Shown one piece after another: positions 16,811 to 28,849 of a stretch of DNA of 64,000 bases. The notes beneath the pieces were generated by a model. The model saw nothing but the letters and a program-made list of their open reading frames with translations, was not told the origin of the DNA and did not search any database. The position numbers were made by a program, and so were the translations under genes. Within the stretch, counting starts at the first letter, position 1. Each line of letters opens with the position of its first letter. Origin of the DNA: Cordylochernes scorpioides (taxonomy: Eukaryota; Arthropoda; Arachnida; Pseudoscorpiones; Chernetidae); NCBI GenBank assembly GCA_030710605.1, contig CP092870.1, positions 56,071,532 through 56,135,531 of the forward strand, read 5' to 3'.

Positions 16811-17028
16811 GATGAGTTTCTTTTCTTATTTATTAATGCAATCTCAAGCTTTTGGGCTTCTCTGCCCTTCTATATATTTTTGGGGAATCTAACGTTTTTT
16901 GAACAACTTTGGTGGCATGCAGCACCTTGATACTTTGCTATAGTGCAATGCGGCTTGTCTGCTTGCTACATTATTTTTGCAGAGATGCCTGAAAGCTTGA
17001 GATTGCATTAATAAATAAGAAAAGAATA
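16811..17028. mobile_element. Foldback MITE
   Basis: The arm cttttcttatttattaatgc/aatctcaagcttt (from 16820) is complemented at 16991-17025. The middle is ~140 bp of unique sequence. Confidence 0.65.
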
Positions 17029-18282
17029 TCATCTCCAGAAACTTGTTATATCATTTAATGAACAGCTAGAACCAAAATATCAAGAATATTCAAATAAGAA
17101 AACAAGGTAATTTTAGTCACTTTATTATTTTTTTTTGACACTATAACAGCATTATATACACTACAAGTATCTTTGAGAAGGCGAGGCAGTTAACAAGTTA
17201 CTTCATTTAGACATTCTGAGACTTTAAGAGAAGATATTCAGAAAAAAAAAAAAGGCCAGAAATGAGCAAATGGTAATTTTATCTTGTGCTATAAAATTCC
17301 CGCCTGCAAAAAAAAAAATTGATAAAGAGGGAGAAATTCCTAGAAATATTTTGAGGATTTTTTTTTTATTCACAGATTCAGATACCTTATCAAGACATTT
17401 TTATGTCTTCATTCCGAGAGAACTTATTAGACCTACTTTGTATATATTTGTAACAAATAAATTTACTGGCAATGAGTTTCTTTTCAATAATATCATCAAA
17501 TATTATCTCTTCAGAGACTTTACTGTGACATATAAATTTACTGGCAATGTGTTTCTTTTCAATAATATTGTCACTGAATAATTATTTCAAATATTCTGTT
17601 GTATATCATCATAAATATTTGCATAGTCATCACCCCTTACCATGCTTGTATATTATTACTTGTAAATAAAATTTTAGAAATAGTTTACATTTTAATCAAT
17701 AAATTATTTTTACTTGTTATACTCGTTATCACTACCGTGACAATATCATCAATTATTATCTCTATAGAGACCTTACTGTAACAAATAAATTTACTGGTAA
17801 TGTGCTTCTTATCATTAATATATGATATTGAAAAGAAACACATTGCCAGTAAATTTATTTGTTACCAATTTTATCGAGAGATGGCAATTGAGAGAGAGAG
17901 AATTTAGAAATTTGTATATATTCTTATATTTACAGAATATTAATTATATTTAAATGTGATTTCTGAATGAGAGAAACCTGATGTAAAATCTCAACACATT
18001 GTAGGTGTCATTACTGACATCTATTCTGCATAAATACGTTGAAAATCTATTCATTTGTATATCACAGCAGTTTCTTCCATCGTGTAAATTTGTAAATTTC
18101 ACGTCTGTGGTGTAGGGATTTTAATAGCCAGTACTATAATTATCTTTTTAATAGATATACATAGCACACCATCTGTGAATTCAATTTTAAACTACCAGGC
18201 TGAATCAAAAGTTGGTTCACTCAAATTTTAATGCACATTAAATAATATGAAAAAATAATAGAAAAAATAAAATAAAAAGGTC
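17029..18282. other. AT-rich DNA with an aaatttactggcaatg repeat
   Basis: 'aaatttactggcaatgtg' plus 'ttcttttcaataatat' occurs at about 17458 and 17535 in direct orientation. The pair at about 17775-17870 is inverted around a short centre. No gene is visible. Confidence 0.55.
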
Positions 18283-18616
18283 ATGTGTTGATATTAAAAA
18301 CAAAGTAGGCATATCCTGACCAGGAGCACATGTGCTTTTTAGATGGCAGAGCGCCATCTAGTGGAACAGAAATAAACTAAACATTGATTTAACTTGTTCC
18401 CTGATATTTGGCGATACAATTTCTTGATAAACCAGTGGTACAGCCTACCCCATGCTGACGAGAGCCTTTGGCTTTTCTTGATTTATGAAGAAATTAGGTT
18501 GACCAAATATCAGGGAACAGGCTAAATCAATCAATTAGTTGATTTCTGTTCCACCAGATGGCGCTCTGCCTTCTGAAAAGCACATGTGCTCCTGGTCAGG
18601 ATATGCCTACTTTGTT
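18283..18616. mobile_element. Foldback element (7962-8297 family)
   Basis: Arms carry gcacatgtgctttttagatg and the aaattaggttgaccaaat class of words, and are inverted. The arms are more diverged than in the lectin intron and the centre is different. Confidence 0.75.
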
Positions 18617-18923
18617 ATTAAATAATATATAAACAAAAAATATTTATTATTAAAGTAAAGACAGTCATTTCCAATAACAGCCAGCCATCTTTTTGCCAGG
18701 TTTTCAATTTGCTGACAGTTCCGTTCTCTGGTTTGAAGTCGAAAAGTTACAACAGGCAATTTAGACGTCTTGGAATGTTTCAAAGTGTCTTCCCTTAGAA
18801 ATATATCCATGGACCAAATATTGCATAATCAGATGGCGCCATAACCAGGCTATAAGCACGGTGAGGTAGAACTTCAATAACTTCCAAATAATTTATTCTA
18901 TTCATTGCTAACCTAGCTCAATG

Positions 18924-19122
18924 AGCTGGAGCAGGGGTCGGAAAACTGAGTCTGAAGAGCCAAAAGTACAATTTAAAAAATTTCAAAGTTTTTAAAGAGC
19001 CACCACTTTTTTTTTTCTTGCCAACAATAAATAGCACTCACATAAATAATATTTGCGTATGGAACTATATAAAGAGCCGCATGTGGATCGCAAGACGCAG
19101 GTTACCAACCCCTGAGCTGGAG
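18924..19122. mobile_element. hAT-type MITE with 8-bp duplication
   Basis: The 183-bp element 18932-19114 begins CAGGGGTCGG and ends CCAACCCCTG. It is bordered by AGCTGGAG at 18924-18931 and 19115-19122. An 8-bp duplication and CAGGGGT ends are hAT hallmarks. It is non-coding. Confidence 0.9.
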
Positions 19123-19199
19123 CATTGTCTTGTTGCAGGAGTACTCTCTTTCAGTTAATAAAAGTATGGTTTCAAGTCTTCACAACTTCATATTCTCTG

Positions 19200-19420
19200 T
19201 TAAGTTGTTCTGAGTATTTATTCTTCTTATTTCTTATCTGCACTCAATCATATTAGGGTATCAAGCTTGTAGATGGTGCCTGTACTGGGGAGATGAGTAG
19301 AGTTTATCAATGGATGAGTCAATACAGTCAATGATGTAGTTTGGGATTACAGGTTGACACTTAGTACATAGTGGGAAAACCTTGCAACCATTTATTTATT
19401 TAAAGCAATGAAAAATTATT
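19200..19420 (+). repeat. Family R retroelement fragment
   Basis: It contains cttatctgcactcaatcata, gggtatcaagcttgtaga and the ttgacacttagtacatagtg block also seen at 40915-40975 and 53460-53490. Confidence 0.6.
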
Positions 19421-19604
19421 GGGAGGGCCCAGCGCACCAGTGGCAACAAGTTCGTAATGTACAATACCATCGATCTTCCAACTCTCTCCCGTCAAAATAA
19501 ACATCAAAACTAAACGCCAACGTTATATTTACACAATTTGTAAAGAAACGTCCAACCAGCATATGATATTCAATCCAAAAATTGTGTCATTCGTCTTAAT
19601 TTTT

Positions 19605-19916
19605 TTTTGCTTATCCCTAGTACACGTGGTACAGGCCATGGTAATCATGGTGGGTAGTAGTTGCCGACTGCTTTTACTGTAAGTGCACCACATGTCTACA
19701 CATGTGAAAAGCAGTTTGACTTTTGTAATTACAAATATGCCAGAGCCCCATTTGGTTACTTGCACTCGCTGGTGGGGTTGGACTTTTACAAGAATCAGGG
19801 GCCATTGGAGTATTTTTTTTAATCAGAAAAAAGTGCCCAATACGGAAATCGAACTTGGGTTGCAGCGATCGAAAACCAACGGTTTAGACTATCCTTCCAC
19901 CAACCCCTATCCCATC
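19605..19916 (-). repeat. tRNA-derived SINE
   Basis: On the - strand a tRNA-like head (gggttggtggaaggatagtc, then a B-box-like stretch) is followed by an A-rich joint, ttgtaaaagtccaacc and a body ending gtaccacgtgtactagg. It is about 300 bp. RNA polymerase III transcription is expected for this class; copies are numerous here. Confidence 0.7.
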
Positions 19917-20304
19917 AAAATAAACATCAAAACAAGACGCCATCTTTATATTTACACAATTTTCAAACAAACATCCAACCAGAATAAGATGTTTAAACCA
20001 AAAGTTGTGTCATTTGTCTGAATAGAATGGTTCAATAAACAATGAACACACAAAGAGGAAGTTTTCCCACTTTATTCCAATTACCACAAAAATTGAACAA
20101 GCAAATCAGTGAGTAATGTTCAGAATGAAATGTTCTAGTTTTGACTACATGACTTAGTTCTTTCACAATATGTTATTTAGTATAGTTGCATATATTAAAA
20201 AAACTTGTGATTCAAAAAATATATATAAATATTGTATGGGTCCCTTAGAGGCCTCAGTGTGCTTAAGTCAAGAACATAATTTTTTTTTAAAGTACAATTT
20301 TTAT

Positions 20305-21245
20305 AATACAGTAGAACCTCCCTGTAAAGAACATCTGATTGCAGAGCCAAAGTGTTCTTTAGAGAGAGGTGTCCTCTTACCAGAAAGTTACTAAATACAG
20401 TAGAACCTCCCTGTAAAGGACAATACCTAGTGGTGGTGGTGTCTTGTACATGGAACAGATCGGTCCATGAACCCTGATCACAATACCAGCCAACTGAGGT
20501 GCCTTGTCCATATGGATGTCCTCTTCTATATTGATGTCTGCCATATAGAGAGCTGCAAGAATGGCCGAGCAACTACAATACCTAGTTACAGAGCCAAACT
20601 TTTCTTTAGGGAGAGGTGTCCTCTTACCGGAGAGTTGTTAAATACAGTAGAACTACCTCTCTGTAAAGGACAACACCTAGTTACAGAGTTTTTTTGTTTG
20701 CTTATCCCTAGTACACGTGGTACAGGCCATGATAATCATGGTGGGTAGTTAGCGACTGCTTTTTACTGTAAGCGCACCACATGTCTACACATGTGAAAGC
20801 AGTTCGACTTTGCACTTACAAATGTGCCAGAGCCCCGTTTGGTTACTTGCACTCGCTGGTGGGGTTGGACTTTTGCAAGAATCGGGGGGCCATTGGAGCA
20901 TTTTTTTTTTTTTTTACAGAGTGAAAGTGTCCTTTAGGGAGAGATATCCTCTTATCAGAAAGTTGCTAAATACAGTAGAACTACCTCTCTGTAAAGGACA
21001 ACACCTAGTTGCAGAGCCAAACTGCCTTTAGGGAGAGGTGTCCTCTTACTGGAGAGTTGCTAAATACAGTAGAACTACCTCTCTGTAAAGGACAACACCT
21101 AGTTACAGAGCCAAAATTTCCTTTAAGAAGAGGTGTCCTCTTATCTAGTTTCTTCTTAGTAAAAAATGGTTATTTTGGAGATAAAAACTGTCTGTTGTAG
21201 TGTCCTCTAGCATGAGTATCCTCTCAAGGAAGTTCTACTGTATAT
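20305..21245. repeat. Cluster of Tigger-like MITE pieces with an embedded SINE
   Basis: TACAGTAGAAC starts recur at about 20309, 20397, 20644, 20972 and 21065, each followed by gtaaaggacaacacctag. A SINE body lies at 20690-20910. The cluster closes with ggaagttctactgta at about 21241. The array is irregular and contains no gene. Confidence 0.75.
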
Positions 21246-21599
21246 GAATCATGGAATTTATGTAATCTTTACACAAGGGGAAAGAAACAACAACAATTTA
21301 TATAAAAGAAAAAGGATTGAATAATTCCTCTATACGACTTCATATAGAAAAATAATTCTGATACTCCATAGGAGAACAAGAAAGAGACATGACGTGAATA
21401 GATCAATATATAGTTGCATAGATTCATTTGCTGTTCTATATTTACAAATTGTGCAGGAAAAAAAAGAAAACATTGTTTTATGATTAGAGAGAGAGAATGA
21501 AGTTGTCAGAAGATATGAACAAGTTAATTTGTAGATGAAAAAATTGAACAGGTTAGTTTTATTCTGTATAAATACTTGAATAACATGATAAATCACAAT

Positions 21600-21985
21600 T
21601 TGGGTTCTAGATACAAGAAAATAGACCTAATCTAAATAATTTAATAGTGTGTGATATTTCAGTAACAGCATTGTTACCATCATCAGAGAAAATAATAAAT
21701 TATTATTTATAATCACAAGGTAATAAGACCAAATCCAAATAAATAAATAGTGTGTGATGTTTCAGTGTTGTTACCATCTTCAGACAGAAGTGTGTACTGA
21801 ATGAGAAATTTTACCACAGCATGTTTTAAATAGTTACTGTTATCAAGTGTGTAAACAAGATAGCATATAGGAAGAAGATAGTTTTCTGAGAAACACAGAT
21901 AATTATTTCTAGAATTAAAAGTGGGAAAAACCCACTTTTTTATTTTATTTCTATAATCCAAATTGTGCCTTATCATATTCTTTAT
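21600..21985. mobile_element. Foldback element, family F (diverged)
   Basis: ataagaccaaatccaaataa, tagtgtgtgatgtttcag and ttgttaccatcttcag occur in part twice. Better palindromic copies are at 40305-40510 and 62035-62240. Confidence 0.65.
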
Positions 21986-22029
21986 AATATAATATTATAT
22001 ATGAAAAAACAATAGAAAAAAAATAATAA

Positions 22030-22350
22030 AAGGGTCAGGTGTTGATATTAAAAATAATGAAGGCATATCCTGACCAAAAGCACAGTGCTTTTTATATGAC
22101 AGAGCGCCATCTAGTGGAACAGAAATCAACTAAAAATTGATTTAACCTGTTCCCTCCTTTAACCTGACAAGGGCCAACAGTGCGAAATGCGTAGATGACT
22201 TTTCTTGATTTATCAAGAAAATGAGTTTGCCAAATATCAGGAAACAGGTTAAATCAATGTTTAGTTCATTTCTGTTCCACTAGATGGCGCTCTGCCATCT
22301 AAAAAGCACATGTGCTCCTGGTCAGGATATGCCTTATTTTTAATATTATA
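22030..22350. mobile_element. Foldback element (7962-8297 family)
   Basis: The ends are caggtgttgatattaaaaat and gtcaggatatgccttat. The arms hold gagcgccatctagtgga and its complement. The centre includes cctgacaagggccaac. Confidence 0.75.
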
Positions 22351-22540
22351 TATGTTGTAAAAAAAAAAAGATTTCTGTTGATTTTTGATTATCTTGAGGA
22401 TTATGCTATGGAGTTATTTGCTGGTTCTTTTTAGTACTAAATGGTATTGGTGATGTAGTCATGGCAATAATTAAATAATATTAATAAAAATAGTTATAAA
22501 AAATATCTGTAATTGAACTAAAGGAATTTATAAAAAAACA

Positions 22541-23476
22541 TACAAGGTGGGATCAATAAATAAGGTGAATTATAATTTATTAAAAAAAATAAGAACGATA
22601 TTAAAAATTAGGACTTGATTTATTCAAAATAATCACCTTGGCTTTCTATACACCGTCTCCATCGTTCTGGCAACTTGTAAATACCCTCTTTATAGGCACT
22701 CTTAGGAAGCGTGTGAAAAAAATCTTGCACCTCTTTCTGGACATCTTCATCCGAGTCAAATCGCTTTCCCTTTAACTCCTTCTTTAGTAGTCCAAAAAGG
22801 AAATAGTCAGAATGGGCTAGGTCTGGACTATATGCAGGATGTTATAAAACTTCAAAACCTAATTTAATGATTGTAGATACAGTTTTACATGATGTATGCG
22901 GCCTTGCATTATCATGAAGGAAGAGAACACCTTTACTAAGATTCCCTCTTCTTTTGTTTCTTATACCAGGCTTTAGCTTATTTACAAGAATGTCACAATA
23001 AAGGTCGCTGTTCATACGTTGCCTTGAGGATAAAAAATCAAGACAGATTGGTCCATCAACATCCCAAAAAATTGTTAACAAAACTTTACCAGCCGAACGT
23101 TGAGACCTGAGGAACATGTAATTTGTCCATTTTTGAACTCGTTAACCCATTTATAAATGTTTTTTTTTTTTTTTTTTTTGAGACAAACAAGACTCACCAT
23201 AGATATTTTTCATTCTTTGGCATATTTGAGATGTTTGAATACCTTCTGCATTCAAGAAACGAATAACTGCATGTTGTTCAAGCGTGGTGCAATCCTTCAA
23301 GGGAGCTTCCATTTTAGTTTATTTATAAGTCTCGCGCCGCGCGTGGGAAAAAAGAACAGAACGCCTTAAATAGTCTCTTGATGTTATATTTTAATATTCT
23401 GTGGTTTAAATTATTTTTGCTTTTTTAATTTTTAAGAAATAAGATAATTCACCTTATTTATTGATCCCCCTTTGTA
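22541..23476 (-). mobile_element. Defective mariner element
   Basis: Terminal inverted repeats TACAAGGTGGGATCAATAAA and the complement of ttattgatccccctttgta are both TA-bounded. At 936 bp it is shorter than the usual ~1.3 kb, in keeping with the internal deletion in its transposase. Confidence 0.88.
22620..23312 (-). pseudogene. mariner transposase pseudogene
   Basis: It reads on the - strand. The ATG at 23312 starts an N-terminal helix-turn-helix (CTTLEQHAVIRFLNAEG...), interrupted by a ~19-base A-run (23159-23179 on +). After KWVNEFKNGQI the frame jumps to QRSAGKVLLTIFWDVDGP, so the region with the first catalytic Asp is deleted. LHDNARPHT, which normally carries the second catalytic Asp, is kept. 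A TAA interrupts it just before HPAYSPDLAHSDYFLFG, the third catalytic block, and the tail ends at 22620. It is inactive. Confidence 0.88.
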
Positions 23477-24536
23477 ATTTGATAAAAGTACTGCCTGTCT
23501 TAAGGCGAGTAGAAACAAGGAAAAACAAAAGATTATTTACATAATTACAAAGGTTTTAGCCAACCATCGAGAAACAACAACAATAAGTTTTTATAGGGGA
23601 AGTGTGACCTCTGGCGGTCGATTTAACAGAGTATTTGAATCTATGAAATATAATTTTTTAATATAACATATATAATATTTTATTCTTTTGTCTGATGATG
23701 GTAACAATGCTGTTACAGAAACATCACACACTATTAAATTATTTGTATTAGGTCTTATTTTCTTGTATCTACTTGAATAATATTAAACCCAAATGATTCC
23801 ATAAATGTAAAATCATAAGAAAAATTGAAGAGAGAGCATATATAATCATAAAATGAGTATCATTTCTCCTCCTGATATACATATAGCCTTATTTTGCATA
23901 TTTACAGAAGAAATTTGAGAAAGAATTAGAAAAAATCTCTTTTTATATATGAAAGCAGATAATTTGTCATTTCTTTGATTGCAGAATTCCCAGCCAAATT
24001 TTTACATTGAAACTACTGAAGCTATTTCAAAGATTGCTAAAATCTGTGTCTTTTTTAACAAGCATTTCATATATTTAATAATTAGTAAAAATCCCAATTT
24101 TAATTTTCAATTCAAATATTTATTTATATTTTCTAAATGATTATTTCTTTATTGAATCATTCTATATCAGTGATGTTAAAATATAAAGACAACACACGGT
24201 CAAAATTGAAAAAAAAAAAAAATATCGCAAAATCTATTAGAAATCCAACCTTTAATCTGCCATTCGAATATTTCTCACTATATTTTCTAAATGATTATTT
24301 CTTTATTGAATCATTGATATCAAAAAAAATATTAAAAAAACACGGTCAAAATTTAAAAAAAATGTAATTACAAACCATCTTTATCCTTTTTATCCATCAT
24401 TATCAGAAGATTAGAGGGAATGAAGCAAGGGGTAGATGAATTCATTTCCATTTAGTTCCAAAAGAATTTTATCTCTAATCCTGTAGTGCAAGAGTTCAAA
24501 GTCTTAGTGAAATTTATCTTGATAAACTTTATTATA
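23477..24536. other. AT-rich DNA with a foldback fragment
   Basis: 23685-23790 carries one arm of family F (tgatgatggtaacaatgctg). 24120-24365 has an approximate duplication of 'aaatgattatttctttattgaatca'-like sequence. Short frames only. Confidence 0.5.
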
Positions 24537-24537
24537 G

Positions 24538-25360
24538 TACAGTAGAACCTCCTCCCCGTAAAGGACAGCTAGTTACAGAGCCAAAGTATCCTTTAGGGAA
24601 AGCAGCTACAGTAGAACTACCTCCCTGTAAAGGACAACACCTAGTTACAGAGCCAAAGTGTCCTTTAGGGAGAGCAGCTACAGTAGAACTACCTCCCTAT
24701 AAAGGACAACACCTAGTTACAGAGCCAAAGTGTCCTTTAGGGAGAGCAGCTATAGTAGAACTACCTCTCTGTAAAGGACAACACCTAGCTACAAAGCCAA
24801 AGTGTCCTTTAGGGAGAGCAGCTACAGAACTACTTCTCTGTAAAGGGCAACACCTAGTTACAGAGCCAAAGTGTCCTTTAAGGAGAGCAGCTACAGTAGA
24901 ACTACCTCCCTGTAAAGGACAACACCTAGTTACAGAGCCAAAGTGTCCTTTAGGGAGAGCAGCTATAGTAGAACTACCTCTCTGTAAAGGACAACACCTA
25001 GCTACAAAGCCAAAGTGTCCTTTAGGGAGAGCAGCTACAGAACTACTTCTCTGTAAAGGGCAACACCTAGTTACAGAGCCAAAGTGTCCTTTAGGGAGAG
25101 CAGCTACAGTAGAACTACCTCCCTGTAAAGGACAACACCTAGTTACAGAGCCAAAGTGTCCTTGAGGGAGAGCAGCTACAGTAGAACTACCTCTCTGTAA
25201 AGGACACCTAGTTACAGAGCCAAAGTGTCCTTCAGGGAGAGGTTTTCTTTACCAGAGAGTTGTTAAATTGTAAAAATGGTAATTTTGACAATGAAAACTG
25301 TCCTTTGTAGAGAGGTTTCCTCTAGAGGGAGTGTCCTCTCATGGAGGTTGTTCTACTGTA
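24538..25360. repeat. Tigger-like MITE expanded by a 72-bp tandem array
   Basis: It starts TACAGTAGAACCTCC and ends ggttgttctactgta. About nine copies of a 72-bp unit (ctacctccctgtaaaggaca ... gggagagcagctacagtaga) lie between. Some units share paired variants (24740-24840 and 24955-25040), showing block duplication. Confidence 0.85.
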
Positions 25361-25489
25361 CTTCAAAGTTTGATTAAACACAAATATATGTTTTTCATTT
25401 AACACATTTAGAAAGCTTCCGTCTCTACAGCAAATCCTGTCTTAAAGTGAAAACCTGATGTAGCATCAGTTAGAAGAAATATGTAATAC

Positions 25490-25650
25490 AGTAGAATCTC
25501 CCTGTAAAGGACAACACCTAGTTACAGAGCCAAAGTCTCCTTTAAGGATGTCCTCTTACCGTAGAGTTGCTATATTGTAAAAATGGTAATTTTTCCAATG
25601 AAAACTGTCCTTCGTAGAGAGGTGTCCTCTAGCGGGGTGTCGTTAAACCC
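25490..25650 (+). repeat. Tigger-like MITE fragment
   Basis: It begins TACAGTAGAATCTCCCTG and runs to ggtgtcctctagcgggg. The right end is lost. Confidence 0.7.
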
Positions 25651-25818
25651 ATGCAATTCAGCTATTTTGTCTCTATCCTTTTGGCATCCAGATAAGACTG
25701 ATTTTACTGTAACTGAACACCTTCCTTATTGTCGTCTTTTTTATCAGAAATTGAATATTTTGATGATGCACTGCTATATGTGAATTTATCTAAATAGATA
25801 AAAGAAAAAAATCTTCTC

Positions 25819-26727
25819 TCAATTTGTGACATCGAATTCTGGAACTTGATCTGTAGAGACAATAACTTGAAGAGCTTCTAACGTATTTTTTCTTGAATGG
25901 GTTAAAAGATGCCTTTCCAGAGTGGACGATTTCGCTGCCCTGTAATTACAATTTGGACAAGAAAATGGTTTTTCTTTGGTGTGAGTTTTTATATGGGATT
26001 TTAGATTAGATGAATCTGATGTCTTATATTTGCAATAGGGACATAAAAATGGTTTTTCACCTGTATGAACACGTTGATGTCTTGCTATTTGTGTTGATGT
26101 TGAGGTCCTATATTCGCAAAATGGACATGAATATGGTTTTTCCCCGGTATGAATTCTTTTATGTCTGGTAATATCGTTAGAGCATGCTGCTCTGTAGGGG
26201 CAAAGTTCGCATGAAAATGGTCTTTCACCGGTGTGTGTTCGAATGTGGATTGTGAGTTGGGAGGAATGTGCGGTTCTGTATTCGCAGTACGTACATCCAA
26301 ATGGTTTCTCTCCTGTATGCATATTGAGATGGCTCTTCAGTAAATAGGGAGTTGTACCCTCATAGTTGCAGTACGTACATGCAAATTTTTTATCATTTCT
26401 TGAACCCACTTTGGGTGAAACTGAATTTGATGGGGTTACATTTACCAATTTTAGAATGTTTTGCTCACTATTTGCTGAATGTGAATTTGATGGGCTTACT
26501 TTTACCAATTTTATAATATCTTTTTTGTTATTTGACTTTGGGGAAACTGAATTTGATGGACTTTCATTTATCAATTTAAGCATATTTTCTTCACTATTCA
26601 ACTTTGATGAAAGTGAATTTGATGGGCTTCTATTTACCAATTTAAGCATATTTTCTTCAGTATTTGACTCTTTGATGAAGTGGCACGATTCCTTTAAAGC
26701 ATCCCCTTGTATAGTTGTACTTGGCAC
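25819..26727 (-). CDS. C2H2 zinc-finger protein, last exon (six fingers)
   Basis: The exon begins after ttttgtccag/GTG (phase 0 acceptor at 26728) and ends at TGA 25821-25819. With the five codons read through from the intron the frame is 307 codons. Six C2H2 fingers are spaced exactly 28 residues apart, from C122-x2-C125-x12-H138-x3-H142 to the sixth at C262-H282, joined by TGEKPF/TGERPF/TKEKPF linkers. Several have the C-x-Y-C-x-Y/Y-R-T type core. Such linkers imply DNA binding in the nucleus. N-terminal of the fingers are four degenerate copies of (N)ILKLVN-x-SPSNS-x-S (codons about 31-112). No KRAB or ZAD domain is visible. Upstream exons were not identified. Confidence 0.85.
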   Translation of the reverse strand: MPSTTIQGDALKESCHFIKESNTEENMLKLVNRSPSNSLSSKLNSEENMLKLINESPSNSVSPKSNNKKDIIKLVKVSPSNSHSANSEQNILKLVNVTPSNSVSPKVGSRNDKKFACTYCNYEGTTPYLLKSHLNMHTGEKPFGCTYCEYRTAHSSQLTIHIRTHTGERPFSCELCPYRAACSNDITRHKRIHTGEKPYSCPFCEYRTSTSTQIARHQRVHTGEKPFLCPYCKYKTSDSSNLKSHIKTHTKEKPFSCPNCNYRAAKSSTLERHLLTHSRKNTLEALQVIVSTDQVPEFDVTN

Positions 26728-26898
26728 CTGGACAAAACACACACAAGTTATTATAAACAGATTATAGAGAAACAGACAATTTGAAGGATTATTTAAAAGT
26801 TATTTTGATTAATCCATTCACAAAAAGCCTTTTATCAGAAAAAATTGGGAGCTTTTAAATTAATTAATTGAATTTATTAGTTGAATTTCTAAGTAATA

Positions 26899-27082
26899 TA
26901 CAGTAGAACTTCCATGAGAGGACACTCACGCTAGAGAACACCTCTTTATAAAGGACAGTTTTTATTTGCAAAATTATCATTTTTACTTTTAGAATCTCTC
27001 CGGTAAGAGGACATCCCTCCCTAAAGGACACTTTGACTCTGAAATTAGGTGTTGTCCTTTACAGGGAGGTAGTTCTACTGTA
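26899..27082. mobile_element. Complete Tigger-like MITE
   Basis: It is 184 bp, TACAGTAGAACTTCCATGAG to ggaggtagttctactgta, with TA ends. It has the same interior words as 12404-12573 and retains both 'right' (cctctttataaaggacag) and 'left' (ctccctaaaggacacttt) blocks. Confidence 0.85.
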
Positions 27083-27189
27083 TATATAAATATATAGTTG
27101 GCAATTTTGTCGGGAGCAAATCGATCTATAAAATCAAAGATCCCTCTTCCATCAAAAAAGATGTCAACACTAAACTCCATCTATTGACC

Positions 27190-27400
27190 ATGCTGCAAGC
27201 TAGCCAGGTTGGTTCAGTGACAAGGCCACAACACCAGCTTTGGCTTTTGCCCAAAACCTTGGTCTCCAGGTGGGTTCTTCTCAGTTTATCAACTCAGTTT
27301 GTCACTGACCTGTGGCCACTATTTTTCTGCGACGCTGAATAGATGGCGTCTAGTTTTGACATCTTGTTTGACAGGAGAGGCAACCTTTATTTTTATGTAT
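27190..27400 (+). repeat. Interspersed repeat ('acaacaccagctttggc')
   Basis: It is related to 15775-15965 and 28850-28960. It contains ttgacatcttgtttgacagg and has no coding frame. Confidence 0.5.
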
Positions 27401-27404
27401 ATAA

Positions 27405-28728
27405 TACAGTAGAACCTCCCTGTAAAGAACAACACTTAATTGCAGAGTCAAAGTGTTCTTTAGGGAGAGTGTTCTCTTACTGGAGATTTTCTAAATAGTA
27501 AATATGGTCATTATGGCAATGAAAACTGTCCTTTGTAGAGAGGTGTCCTCTTGCCGGAGTGTTCTCTCATGGAGGTTGTTCTACTGTATTGGTGATGGAA
27601 ACTGTCCTTTGTAGAGAGGTGTCCTCTAGTGCGAATGTCCTCTCATGGAGGTTGTTCTACTGTATTGGTGATGGAAACTGTCCTTTGTAGAGAAGCGTCC
27701 TATAGTGCGAATGTCCTCTCATGGAGGTTGTTCTACTGTATTGGTGATGGAAACTGTCCTTTGTAGAGAGGTGTCCTCTAGTGCGAATGTCCTCTCATGG
27801 AGGTTGTTCTACTGTATTGGTGATGAAAACTGTCCTTTGTAGAGAGGTATCCTCTTGCCGGAGTGTTCTCTCATGGAGGTTGTTCTACTGTATTGGTGAT
27901 GGAAACTGCCCTTAGTAGAGAGGTGTCCTCTAGCGGGAGTGTCCTCTCATTAAGGTTGTTCTACTGTATTGGTGATGGAAACTGTCCTTTGTAGAGAAGT
28001 GTCCTATAGTGCGAATGTCCTCTCATGGAGGTTGTTCTACTGTATTGGTGATGAAAACTGTCCTTTGTAGAGAGGTGTCCTCTAGCGGGAGTGTCCTCTC
28101 ATTAAGGTTGTTCTACTGTATTGGTGATGGAAACTGTCCTTTGTAGAGAAGTGTCCTATAGTGCGAATGTCCTCTAATGGAGGTTGTTCTACTGTATTGG
28201 TGATGGAAACTGTCCTTTGTAGAGAGGTGTCCTCTAGTGCGAATGTCCTCTCATGGAGGTTGTTCTACTGTATTGGTGATGAAAACTGTCCTTTGTAGAG
28301 AGGTATCCACTTGCCGGAGTGTTCTCTCATGGAGGTTGTTCTACTGTATTGGTGATGGAAACTGCCCTTAGTAGAGAGGTGTCCTCTAGCGGGAGTGTCC
28401 TCTCATTAAGGTTGTTCTACTGTATTGGTGATGGAAACTGTCCTTTGTAGAGAAGTGTCCTATAGTGCGAATGTCCTCTCATGGAGGTTGTTCTACTGTA
28501 TTGGTGATGAAAACTGTCCTTTGTAGAGAGGTGTCCTCTAGCGGGAGTGTCCTCTCATTAAGGTTGTTCTACTGTATTGGTGATGGAAACTGTCCTTTGT
28601 AGAGAAGTGTCCTATAGTGCGAATGTCCTCTAATGGAGGTTGTTCTACTGTATTGGTGATGAAAACTGTCCTTTGTAGAGAGGTGTCCTCTAGCGCGAAT
28701 GTCCTCTCATGGAGGTTGTTCTACTGTA
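27405..28728. repeat. Tigger-like MITE expanded by a 76-bp satellite
   Basis: The element starts TACAGTAGAACCTCCCTG. From about 27513 it consists of about 16 copies of a 76-bp unit built from its right end (gaaactgtcctttgtagaga, ggttgttctactgta, ttggtgatg). Variant types (tagtgcgaat, tagcgggagt, ttgccggagt) recur in the same order, indicating multi-unit duplications. It ends with a normal terminus at 28728. Confidence 0.9.
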
Positions 28729-28849
28729 AATATTTAATATTATTTTCTTTTTAACCAATACAATGAAACCACATTATAATAGGCCTTATTTCTGATTAGA
28801 TTCCACATCCTAATTGTATGCTAGGCTTTATTTATACATCAGAACGATG

